From: Bifidobacterium jacchi
GTDB lineage: Bacteria; Actinomycetota; Actinomycetes; Actinomycetales; Bifidobacteriaceae
Reading direction: 5' to 3'
DNA: 42,333 bases
Assembly (NCBI RefSeq): GCF_009078285.1
Contig: NZ_RQSP01000001.1
Coordinates: 106,986-149,318 of the forward strand
In this document: positions 35,691-42,333 of the stretch, in pieces
Numbering within the stretch: position 1 is the stretch's first letter
Layout: each line of letters starts with the position of its first letter
Translations under genes and position numbers: made by a program
Notes under the pieces: generated by a model
Seen by the model: the letters and a program-made list of their open reading frames with translations, nothing else
Told to the model about the DNA's origin: nothing
Databases searched by the model: none

Positions 35691-35885
35691 TCAGCCGCCC
35701 TGCACGAACTGCACGATCTCCATGACGCACTGGTCGTCGAGCATGACATCGGCTCGTCGCTCGCGCGCGATGATCTCACCGTTGAGTTCGATGGCCACAC
35801 GCTCGGCGCGGAATCCATGCGTTTCGAGATAGTCGGCCACACTGACCGGGTGTTCGAGCCGGATCTGCTCTCCGTTGACCTGCAT
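35691..35885 (-). CDS. thiS: Sulfur-carrier protein ThiS
   Basis: 64 residues, ubiquitin-like fold. It opens MQVNGEQIRLEHPVSVADYL and ends in the required Gly-Gly (QFVQGG), which is adenylated and then thiocarboxylated. The start at 35885 is supported by AGGAAGGA at a spacing of 8; the frame is open upstream but is leader sequence. It is the first gene of the thiS-thiG-thiF-rhodanese operon, behind the terminator and TPP riboswitch. Confidence 0.94.
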   Translation of the reverse strand: MQVNGEQIRLEHPVSVADYLETHGFRAERVAIELNGEIIARERRADVMLDDQCVMEIVQFVQGG

Positions 35886-35957
35886 TGCGGTGTTCCTTCC
35901 TGACGTCGGAGCCCGTATCGGGCCATGACATATTGGGATCATGCCCCGATAAAGACT

Positions 35958-36001
35958 AAAAAAGGGCGCACGAAACGAACCGTACCCTAAGTGGTGCGCC
36001 C
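35958..36001 (-). terminator. Rho-independent terminator (attenuator) in the thiS leader
   Basis: On the minus strand GGGCGCAC and GTGCGCCC pair across 22 nt, followed directly by TTTTTT. It lies about 140 nt after the TPP aptamer and 72 nt before thiS, as expected for riboswitch-controlled termination. Confidence 0.9.
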
Positions 36002-36142
36002 ATTCATGAACCCTGTCATGCGACCGCTCGGCCTCGCCGCGCGGCTGGATTATGTCTCGTACGAGCGGAAGACCGGAACCAGCATGCACAATCGTCCGGA
36101 TTGACCCGTCTGGACTGCATCGTGCGAACCGGTGCGAAGAAG

Positions 36143-36224
36143 ACGATTCCTTACGGCGGCATGACCCGCGTCAAGTTCCCCGGTCGAAGCGTTGCTTCCT
36201 CTCAGCCTTCAGGCTCCCGTTCGT
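36143..36224 (-). ncRNA. TPP riboswitch (THI element)
   Basis: Minus-strand landmarks in order: ACGGGAGCC, the invariant CTGAGA at 36200-36205 (CTGAGAGGAAGC), and then the second conserved arm CTTGACGCGGGTCATGCC and GCCGTAAGGA at 36148-36175. ACGA and TCGT at the ends close the P1 stem. Thiamine diphosphate binding is expected to favour the downstream terminator and shut off the thiS operon. Confidence 0.88.
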
Positions 36225-36251
36225 GCTGGTGTCTATCGTAGATGCCGACGC

Positions 36252-36275
36252 TGACATACCGGTTGACATACCGGT
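36252..36275. repeat. 12-bp perfect tandem repeat upstream of the riboswitch
   Basis: TGACATACCGGT twice without a gap, each containing ACCGGT, immediately upstream of the presumed promoter of the thi operon. It may be a regulator site; unknown. Confidence 0.85.
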
Positions 36276-36365
36276 GAGGGTCGAACGGAACCGGCGGGCG
36301 GAACGCACTAGTGGTCAGTCTCATAAGCAATTGAGGGTCTCAACTTCTGCCCCCCAGTCAGCTTC

Positions 36366-36425
36366 GCTGACAGCTCCCTCGCCAGAGGGGCTGTCAGCGC
36401 TCAACCAATGAAGACAGAGCATTAG
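36366..36425. repeat. Dispersed 3'-end hairpin element
   Basis: Homologous to 22320-22380. Arms GCTGACAG (36366-36373) and CTGTCAGC (36391-36398) form a strong hairpin with partly paired CTCCC/GGGG inside. It sits beyond the stop of the ABC operon. Confidence 0.8.
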
Positions 36426-36435
36426 GGCGGGCATT

Positions 36436-36467
36436 AGGGCGGAGTCCCCCGTGAGGATCTCCGCCCT
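36436..36467 (-). terminator. Hairpin after the ABC exporter operon
   Basis: AGGGCGGAG and CTCCGCCCT, 9-bp perfect arms, 51 bp past the stop. No clear T-run follows on the minus strand, so termination efficiency is uncertain. Confidence 0.55.
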
Positions 36468-36517
36468 ATGTGCCCTATGCGCTGAGCTCTATGCGCTCTA
36501 TGCTCCGCGAAAAGGCA

Positions 36518-38533
36518 TCAGTCCAGTTCCACGGCACCGGTGTAGAGCTGGTAGTACTCGCCCTTGAGGGCGATGAGCTCGTCGTGTGAGCCGCGTTCGA
36601 TGATGCGCCCGTGGTCGAGGACCATGATCACATCGGAGTTGCGCACGGTGGACAGCCGGTGCGCGATCACGAACACGGTGCGGCCCTTCATCAGCGCGTC
36701 CATGCCGGCCTGCACGACCTCTTCGGTGCGCGTATCGATGGAGCTGGTCGCCTCGTCGAGGATGAGCGCCGGCGGGTCGGCCACCGCCGCGCGCGCGATC
36801 GAGATGAGCTGACGCTGACCTTGCGAAAGTCCCGAACCGTCGCCCTCCAGCACCGTCTGGTAGCCCTGCGGCAGCATGCGGATGAACCCGTCGGCGTTCA
36901 CCAGCTTCGCAGCCTCGATGCACTCCTCATCGGTGGCGTTCAGACGGCCGTAGCGGATGTTGTCCATCACGGTGCCGGTGAACAGATTGACGTCCTGCAG
37001 CACCACGCCGAGTGATCGCCGCAGATCGGGCTTGCGGATGTTCGCCACGGAGATGCCGTCGTAGAGGATCTGTCCTTCCTGGATGTCGTAGAAGCGATTG
37101 ATGAGGTTGGTGACCGTGGTCTTGCCAGCGCCGGTCGCACCGACGAGCGCGATCTTCTGGCCGGGCTTGGCGAACCAGGTGATGTCGTGCAGCACGGGCT
37201 TGTCGGGATTGTAGCCGAACGTCACATCGGTGAAGCGCACATCGCCTCGCAGCAGCGTGTATCGGCCGTCCGGCGAGGTGACCGCCTGCTCCTTGGCCTT
37301 GATCGCGACCTCACGCGCGGAGCCGTGCAGCTTCTCGGCCGCCTTGAGCGAACGCGTTCCATCGTCGCCCTCCTCGCGCTTCCATGCCCAATGGCCGGTC
37401 TCTCGGTCGACTTCGGTCATGGTGCGTCCGTCCGGACCGAGCTCGACGTTCACCAGGGTCACCGTGCCGCCGTCGGTTTCGACCGGCTCGTCCATCAGGG
37501 CGAAGATGCGCGATGCGCCGGCCAGCGCCATCATCACCATGTTGAGCTGCATCGAGACCTGACCGAGCGGGTTGATGAACGACCGCGACAGCGTCAGCAG
37601 GGAGACCAGTGTGCCGAGCGTGAGCGTGCCGAACCCGTTCAGGCCGACGTTGCCGACACCGCTGAGCGCCATGGCGCCGCCGACGATGGCGAGCAGAATG
37701 TAAAGCACGTATCCCATGTTGCCGACGACCGGCATGGTGACGTTGCCCCAGGTGTTCGCCTCGGCGGAGGCCGCGAACAGCTCCTCGTTCTTCTCGTCGA
37801 AGCTCTTCTGGGTCGCGTCCTCGTGGTTGAACACCTTGATGACCTTCTGGCCGTTGACCGACTCCTCGACGAAGGAGTTCACGTCGCCGAGCCAGTGCTG
37901 CTGTTTGACGAAGTACCGTCCGGCCCGCGAGACGATGGCGCGCACGATGAAGTACAGCGCCACCGTGAACACCAGCACGAACACGGTGATCGGGATCGAC
38001 AGCCACAGCATCGAGATGATCGCCGCGAGCGCGGAGACCAGCGATGCGAACATCTGCGGGAACGACTGGCTGATCGCCTGACGCAGCGTATCGGTGTCGT
38101 TCGTGTAGCAGCTCATGATGTCGCCATGCTCATTGGTGTCGAAGTATCGGATCGGCAGGTACTGCTGATGGGCGAACATGTCGTCGCGAATCCGCTTGAG
38201 CGTGCCCTGTTCGACGGTGACGACCAGCCACACCCACAGCCAGCTTGAGACGATGCCGGCCGTGTACAGGCATCCCATAAGCGTCAGCGCGCGCAGCAGC
38301 GGGCTCCAGTCCGGATTCGACGCGCCGACCATGGGAAGGATGTACGAGTCGATCAGGGTCTGCAGGAACAGCGCGGAGCCGGCCTGCGCCACCGCTCCGA
38401 TCAGAATGCACACGACGATGGCGACGACTCGCCACCGATAGTGCATGATGTAGCCGAAGATGCGTTTGGTGGTGCCCGGTGCGGCCTTGCCCATCGCGGG
38501 TTTGCGGTTGCGGAAGTTCTGCTTGTCGCTCAT
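36518..38533 (-). CDS. ABC exporter subunit with catalytic ATPase site (heterodimer partner B)
   Basis: 671 residues. Six membrane helices lie in the first 330, then a long linker of about 90 charged residues (DGRTMTEVDRETGHWAWKRE region), then the ATPase domain. Walker A is GATGAGKT, the signature is LSQGQ (altered from LSGGQ), Walker B is LILDEATSSID with the catalytic Glu, and the switch is IAHRLSTV with the His. The ATG overlaps the partner's stop (ATGA). Together with the next gene it forms the usual heterodimeric multidrug-type exporter, with one catalytic and one degenerate site. Confidence 0.92.
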   Translation of the reverse strand: MSDKQNFRNRKPAMGKAAPGTTKRIFGYIMHYRWRVVAIVVCILIGAVAQAGSALFLQTLIDSYILPMVGASNPDWSPLLRALTLMGCLYTAGIVSSWLWVWLVVTVEQGTLKRIRDDMFAHQQYLPIRYFDTNEHGDIMSCYTNDTDTLRQAISQSFPQMFASLVSALAAIISMLWLSIPITVFVLVFTVALYFIVRAIVSRAGRYFVKQQHWLGDVNSFVEESVNGQKVIKVFNHEDATQKSFDEKNEELFAASAEANTWGNVTMPVVGNMGYVLYILLAIVGGAMALSGVGNVGLNGFGTLTLGTLVSLLTLSRSFINPLGQVSMQLNMVMMALAGASRIFALMDEPVETDGGTVTLVNVELGPDGRTMTEVDRETGHWAWKREEGDDGTRSLKAAEKLHGSAREVAIKAKEQAVTSPDGRYTLLRGDVRFTDVTFGYNPDKPVLHDITWFAKPGQKIALVGATGAGKTTVTNLINRFYDIQEGQILYDGISVANIRKPDLRRSLGVVLQDVNLFTGTVMDNIRYGRLNATDEECIEAAKLVNADGFIRMLPQGYQTVLEGDGSGLSQGQRQLISIARAAVADPPALILDEATSSIDTRTEEVVQAGMDALMKGRTVFVIAHRLSTVRNSDVIMVLDHGRIIERGSHDELIALKGEYYQLYTGAVELD

Positions 38534-40461
38534 CGAGTCTCTCCTTCCCGTTCGTTGCTCTTCGCCTCGTGCCCCTTGACCTGTGCGGCCTCCAACGCTG
38601 CCGCCCGTTCGAGCTCCTGCTGCTCGAGTTCCCTCTGCCCTTCGGCGGTGTTTCTGGTCTGCGATTCATAGATGGACCGGTATTCGTCGCAGGTGGCGAG
38701 CAGCTCCTCGTGGGTGCCGCGCGCCATGATGCGCCCGTTGTCCATGACGAGGATCATGTCGGACTCCTGCACGGAGGCGACGCGCTGCGCGATGATGATC
38801 TTCGTCGTGTCGGGGATCTCGTTGTGGAATGCGGCGCGAATCAGACGGTCGGTCTTGGTGTCGACGGCCGAGGTGGAGTCATCGAGGATGAGGATCTTCG
38901 GCTTCTTAAGCAGTGCGCGCGCGATGCACAGACGCTGACGCTGACCGCCGGAGACGTTGGTGCCGCCCTGCTCGATGTAGGTGTCGTATTTGTCGGGGAA
39001 CTCCTGGATGAAGCCATCGGCCTGCGCGAGCCGGCAGGCGTGACGGATCTCCTCGTCGGTGGCATTCGGATTGCCCCAGCGCAGGTTTTCGGCGATGGTT
39101 CCGGAGAACAGCACGTTCTTCTGCAGCACCATGGCGACCTGATCGCGCAGCAGTTCGAGGTCGTAGTCGCGCACGTCCACGCCACCCACCTTGAGCGAGC
39201 CCGAGGTGACGTCATACAGACGCGGGATGAGCTGGACGAGCGATGATTTGGCGGATCCGGTGCCGCCCACGATGCCGACGGTCATGCCTGAGCGGATGGT
39301 CAGGTCGATGTCGTCAAGCACCGGCTTCTCCGAACTGTCGGAATAGCGGAACGTGACATGGTCGAAGACGATCGAGCCGTCCGCGACCGAAGTGACCGGA
39401 TGCTCGGGATCGCTCACGGTGCTCTTCTCCTGGAGCACCTGACTGATGCGTTCGGCGGAAGCCTGCGAGATGATGACCATCACGAAGATCATCGACAGCA
39501 TCATCATGGCCATGAGAATCTGCATGGCATAGGTGACGAGCGCCGTCAGATCGCCGGTGGTCAGTCCCAATGCGGCGTTGTTGCCGGACGCGACGATCTG
39601 GTTGGCTCCCAGCCAGGAGATGAGGATCATCGAGCCGTAGATGCAGAACATCATGATGGGGCTGTTGAAGCTCATGATGCGTTCGGCCTTGATGAAATCC
39701 TTGAAGATGCGCTGCGAGATGCGGCCGAACTTGGAGATCTCGAACGATTCGCGGTTGTAGGACTTGACGACGCGCACGCCCTGCAGGTTCTCGTCGACGA
39801 CGTTGTTGAGCTCGTCATAGGTGTGGAACACCCGCTCGAACACGGGGTGCACCAGCACCGCCAGACCGCACAGGCCGATGGCGAGAATCGGCACGCAGGC
39901 GAGGAACACGAGCGAGATCGACGGGGAGATGCGGAACGAGAAGAACCATGCGACCACGACCATGATCGGAGCGCGCACGCCCATGCGGATCATCATGCCG
40001 TAGGCCATCTGCAGGTTCGTCACGTCGGTGGTGAGCCTGGTGATGATCGAACCGGTGGAGAACCGGTCGATGTTGGTGAAGCTGAAGCGCTGCACCTGCT
40101 CGAACTGGTCACGACGCAGGTTCTTGGCGAATCCGGCCGCGGCGATCGCGGCGAACTTGCCGGCCAGGAAGCCGGAACCGAGTGAGACCATCGAGCACAG
40201 CAGCAGAATCAGGCCGAATCTGGTGATGGCGGACATGTTGCCGCCGGTGATGCCCTCATCGATCAGCGATGCCATGATCGTGGGAATCACGATCTCCAGC
40301 ACGCTTTCGATGATCACGAACAGCGGCGCAAGCAGACTTTCCTTCTTGTATTGACGCATCGATCCGGCCAATGTGCGGATGATATGCTTCGGCTTGGCCG
40401 GTTCAACGGCCTTGCGTGATCGTTCGATCGCGGCCTCGGTTGCGATCGCGTTGTCGCTCAT
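38530..40461 (-). CDS. ABC exporter subunit with degenerate ATPase site (heterodimer partner A)
   Basis: 643 residues, same architecture. Walker A reads GGTGSAKS (Ala where Gly is usual), the signature VSGGQ is canonical, but Walker B is LILDDSTSAVD with Asp in place of the catalytic Glu, and the switch His is Gln (IIIAQRVASV). These changes are typical of the non-catalytic half of heterodimeric exporters. The ATG at 40461 overlaps the MarR stop. Substrate unknown; multidrug or lipid-like compounds are typical for the class. Confidence 0.92.
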   Translation of the reverse strand: MSDNAIATEAAIERSRKAVEPAKPKHIIRTLAGSMRQYKKESLLAPLFVIIESVLEIVIPTIMASLIDEGITGGNMSAITRFGLILLLCSMVSLGSGFLAGKFAAIAAAGFAKNLRRDQFEQVQRFSFTNIDRFSTGSIITRLTTDVTNLQMAYGMMIRMGVRAPIMVVVAWFFSFRISPSISLVFLACVPILAIGLCGLAVLVHPVFERVFHTYDELNNVVDENLQGVRVVKSYNRESFEISKFGRISQRIFKDFIKAERIMSFNSPIMMFCIYGSMILISWLGANQIVASGNNAALGLTTGDLTALVTYAMQILMAMMMLSMIFVMVIISQASAERISQVLQEKSTVSDPEHPVTSVADGSIVFDHVTFRYSDSSEKPVLDDIDLTIRSGMTVGIVGGTGSAKSSLVQLIPRLYDVTSGSLKVGGVDVRDYDLELLRDQVAMVLQKNVLFSGTIAENLRWGNPNATDEEIRHACRLAQADGFIQEFPDKYDTYIEQGGTNVSGGQRQRLCIARALLKKPKILILDDSTSAVDTKTDRLIRAAFHNEIPDTTKIIIAQRVASVQESDMILVMDNGRIMARGTHEELLATCDEYRSIYESQTRNTAEGQRELEQQELERAAALEAAQVKGHEAKSNEREGETR

Positions 40462-40997
40462 TTGCTCTCCTCCTTCGTTTGCCTGTATGGCCTCAGCGCC
40501 TCTTCCTCGTTTGTTGCCTCCGAGGGGGACGGCTGACCGGCCATATGCTGGTCATAGTTCCTCTGCGCCTCGCGGATGTTCTCCCGCATACGCTCGATGC
40601 ATGTGCGCATCGTCTCCTGTTCGAGCGGCGTCAGTCCGTTGACGAGCATGCGTTCCACCCGATCGGCGTTCGCCTTGAGATCCGACACGATCGCCTCCGC
40701 CTTGTCGGTGAGCACGATGCGTTTGAGCCGTGCGTCGTGCGGCACCGGTTCGCGCACGATCAGCCCTTTTTTCTCCATCAGCGTCAGCACGCGCGACGCG
40801 GTCGAACGCGTGATGCAGAACTTCTGCTCGATGGTGTGCTGGTAGATCTCCTTGTCGCGGTTGCGATCCAGAAACGCGATGATGTGCGCGTTGCCACCGG
40901 TCGCCACACGAGCCGATTCGGGCATGCTCTCGCCGAGATAGCGGTCCACCGCCCGTGTCAGCGAGCGGACCTCGATGCTTAGGACATGCTGATCCAT
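40458..40997 (-). CDS. MarR-family regulator of the ABC exporter
   Basis: 179 residues. The winged helix-turn-helix is seen around residues 50-105: IYQHTIEQKFCITRSTASRV, then LMEKKGLIVREPVPHDARLKRIVLT with the Asp-Arg wing. A helical N- and C-terminus forms the dimer interface, and the tail is Glu/Gln-rich. The start at 40997 (MDQHVL) has GGGAGGGG just upstream. It is co-translated with the exporter genes, and presumably represses the operon through the two palindromes upstream. Confidence 0.92.
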   Translation of the reverse strand: MDQHVLSIEVRSLTRAVDRYLGESMPESARVATGGNAHIIAFLDRNRDKEIYQHTIEQKFCITRSTASRVLTLMEKKGLIVREPVPHDARLKRIVLTDKAEAIVSDLKANADRVERMLVNGLTPLEQETMRTCIERMRENIREAQRNYDQHMAGQPSPSEATNEEEALRPYRQTKEESK

Positions 40998-41050
40998 TAC
41001 CCCTCCCATCACGGATGCCGCTCCTTGATACGGCAGTTCCATATGAGACA

Positions 41051-41064
41051 GTTGCACATACAAC
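41051..41064 (-). promoter_or_regulatory. MarR operator, proximal
   Basis: GTTGCACATACAAC, a dyad GTTG-N6-CAAC with one imperfect position, 54 bp upstream of the MarR start. Confidence 0.7.
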
Positions 41065-41105
41065 CATATGCGTGGGAACAATCTAATACACACCCCATAC
41101 AACAG

Positions 41106-41119
41106 TTGTACATACAACA
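41106..41119 (-). promoter_or_regulatory. MarR operator, distal
   Basis: GTTGTACATACAAC, a perfect dyad (GTTGTA/TACAAC), 55 bp from the proximal copy. Between them is an AT-richer promoter-like stretch. Confidence 0.72.
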
Positions 41120-41234
41120 ATCGGCGTGTCGCACTCATCCCCATCGCGACCACGTGCGCCGCTTCCTCGCCAGCATGCAGCCCAACCACAATCCAACGGC
41201 AAGCGCAAGCCTGCTGTGCTGCGAACGAGGTAGT

Positions 41235-41349
41235 GGTACGTGACGGCGAAACAAGCCTGAATCGCGTTGCGTACCCTGATGCCGCGCGAATCCGCGTGAA
41301 TCCGTGGGTACGTAACGCAAAAACGGCACGAAACCGCGTTGCGTACCAC
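41235..41349. repeat. Two hairpins of a GGTACGYRACG motif
   Basis: Arms at 41235-41248 with 41263-41275, and 41306-41318 with 41336-41347. Right arms read GCGTTGCGTACC. A third pair, CATTGCGTACC/GGGACGCAATG, lies at 41990-42021, and a single CGTTGCGTGCC at 42041. Confidence 0.8.
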
Positions 41350-41507
41350 TCGCGCATGCCGGCTCACAGCGGGCATGCTACGAAGACACCACTCGCAAAC
41401 CGCTATTTTCCAACGATTTCACCATCCCCGAAACGCCCCTGAACGCACGCTTCGACACAGGCAAAACGTGGTATGCAACGCAACAACAGGCCAAAAACGA
41501 GACTTCT

Positions 41508-41537
41508 GCTGTTTTCGTGGGTTAGATGGTGGGGCAC
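41508..41537 (-). repeat. 30-bp conserved core, inverted copy
   Basis: Reverse complement of 13129-13158 at 28 of 30 positions. It is followed on its minus strand by further partial similarity (GTTGTTGC and TACCAC words). Confidence 0.9.
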
Positions 41538-41579
41538 GAGAGATGCACAAGAGAGACGCGAGCGAGGAACGTGTCTGTA

Positions 41580-41749
41580 GCGCAAGGATTTCTCGGGGAA
41601 AACGGCCATCTCGTAAAATCCTTGCGCAACGGGGGCCGCTAGCGCAAGGATTTCTCGGAAAGAAGGGACTTCGTAAAATCCTTGCGCTGGGACAGGGCTT
41701 AGCGCAAAGATTCTACGAACTCAGGGCAAATCCCGAAAAATCCTTGCGC
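41580..41749. repeat. Three inverted-repeat units (GCGCAAGG family)
   Basis: Units at 41580-41627, 41642-41687 and 41702-41749, each GCGCAAGG or GCGCAAAG ... CCTTGCGC. They are separated by 14-nt linkers; the second is TGGGACAGGGCTTA, close to CGGGACAGCGCTTC at the first island. The interior carries CTCGG and TCGTAA words. Confidence 0.92.
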
Positions 41750-42074
41750 AAAGCAAGCACGAGCGAGCGCAAGCGAGAGGAAGCATGAGCGAGTGCAAGC
41801 GAGAAAGGTAGGGAAAGGCGCAGGAGGGGAGCCGGAGAAGGACGCCAGCACAGAGACGCCACGGAGCACAAATTCCGTGGTTCTTCTTGGTCGATGAGCA
41901 TCCTACCCGAAAAGCGCCCTTCCCCTACCCTTCCAACGGCTCAGCAACGAACCATCACCCGCGATAACGACAGAAGCGCCGCAAAACCACATTGCGTACC
42001 ACCAATCCGTGGGACGCAATGCGGAAACCCCTTCGAGTCACGTTGCGTGCCACTTCACCTGACCGTAGTCGAGG

Positions 42075-42310
42075 TACATCCACACGATCGTGTGCATACG
42101 ACGCACATGCAAGGCGCGCATCCGAGCCCAACGGCAGGCACGCGCCGCCAGTCGTGTGCACACGACGTACACGAAGCGCCATTGATCGTGTGCCTGGCAC
42201 GTACATCCACACGATCGTGTGCATACGACGTACGCGAAACACCCCAAACACGCCCACCCATATACGTGCCATGCACACGATCCGAAAACCGCATACGTGT
42301 GATGCACACG
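42075..42310. repeat. Palindrome cluster with CACACGATCGTGTG motif
   Basis: A 32-bp direct repeat at 42075-42106 and 42202-42233 (one mismatch), each with the perfect palindrome CACACGATCGTGTG, then GCATACGACG. A different perfect palindrome, GTCGTGTGCACACGAC, lies at 42151-42166. Partial copies of the word ATGCACACGAT are at 42271 and 42302. Confidence 0.88.
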
Positions 42311-42333
42311 ATGCCGCCCAGCCATCTGCCGTC

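Larger units (their letters stand above)
35886..36517. other. Regulatory and repeat region between the thi and ABC operons
   Basis: Contains, in minus-strand order, the 3' hairpins of the ABC operon (36366-36467), a 12-bp tandem repeat at 36252-36275, a TPP riboswitch, a strong terminator and the thiS leader. A TACGAT word at 36235-36240 could be the -10 of the thi promoter, starting transcription close to the aptamer. No gene is seen. Confidence 0.7.
41120..42333. other. Gene-free island of hairpin repeats (second island)
   Basis: From the distal MarR operator to the window end. I see no gene: the open frames give repeat-driven Cys/Arg/His-rich translations. In order it holds hairpins of a GGTACG-type motif (41235-41349 and 41990-42021), the 30-bp core (41508-41537), three 46-48 bp GCGCAAG units (41580-41749), GAGCGAGYGCAAGCGAG-type direct repeats near 41760-41805, and a cluster of CACACGATCGTGTG palindromes (42075-42310). 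Confidence 0.7.

Noticed and set aside
41580..41749. CRISPR-like array
   Set aside because: Units are internally palindromic and the 14-nt linkers are alike between loci; there are no variable spacers of 30 nt or so and no cas genes.
41339..41788. Possible protein of 149 codons over the 30-bp core and GCGCAAG units
   Set aside because: It shares a short peptide with an open frame at 12935-13366, but only because both overlie the shared DNA repeat; no start signal, and the frame crosses three hairpins.

Overview
The window looks like chromosomal DNA of a bifidobacterium (Actinomycetota, Bifidobacteriaceae). It is GC-rich and densely packed. Many starts are ATG or GTG overlapping the previous stop by 4 nt, and Shine-Dalgarno sequences are of the AAGGAG type. 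The isoprenoid genes belong to the MEP pathway (dxr, ispG), there is an actinobacterial-type SOS box, and DivIVA-repeat and ABC exporter genes have the bifidobacterial look. I cannot name the species from sequence alone.

Layout. (1) 1-7.9 kb: a minus-strand run from a four-repeat DivIVA-like protein through dxr, ispG, a membrane-anchored alpha/beta-hydrolase, recO and uppS, i.e. isoprenoid precursor and lipid-carrier synthesis plus a repair gene. (2) 8.2-11.1 kb, plus strand: tRNA-Val, tRNA-Gln, glmU, rsfS and a histidine phosphatase, closed by a bidirectional terminator facing prs (11.3-12.3 kb). (3) 12.3-13.45 kb: a gene-free island of hairpin repeats. (4) 13.45-16.3 kb: proA, a conserved unknown and nadD, translationally coupled, divergent from thrC. 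(5) 18-22.3 kb, accessory-like: a DUF4160 gene pair, a GntR/DUF1648 membrane-protein pair whose junction is built of 14-bp tandem repeats, a second GntR gene with palindromic operators but only a tiny membrane ORF behind it, and a HAD phosphatase. (6) 22.4-29.8 kb: nadK-recN under a LexA-type box, tlyA, a small acidic protein, a NagD-like HAD protein and a large protein with an Arg/Gly/Asp-repeat N-terminus, a helical-repeat middle and an acidic tail; tyrS follows at 29.9-31.2 kb. (7) 31.4-36.2 kb: a CmpB-type membrane protein, an HD-domain protein, then a thiamine-thiazole operon (thiS-thiG-thiF-rhodanese) behind a TPP riboswitch and a strong terminator. (8) 36.5-41.1 kb: a MarR regulator with two palindromic operators, translationally coupled to a heterodimeric ABC exporter. 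(9) 41.1-42.3 kb: a second gene-free island of hairpin repeats.

The most unusual signal is non-coding. The two gene-free islands, 28 kb apart, share a composite repeat: 46-48 bp units ending in GCGCAAGG/CCTTGCGC inverted repeats, spaced by 14-nt linkers, next to a conserved 30-bp core. Each island also carries its own families of hairpins. A separate dispersed family includes a 38-bp sequence present as a perfect inverted pair at 21.5 and 35.55 kb, and a roughly 60-bp element at the 3' ends of recN and of the ABC operon. I see no transposase, integrase, phage gene, CRISPR array or rRNA in the window. All statements come from reading the sequence; no database search was run.
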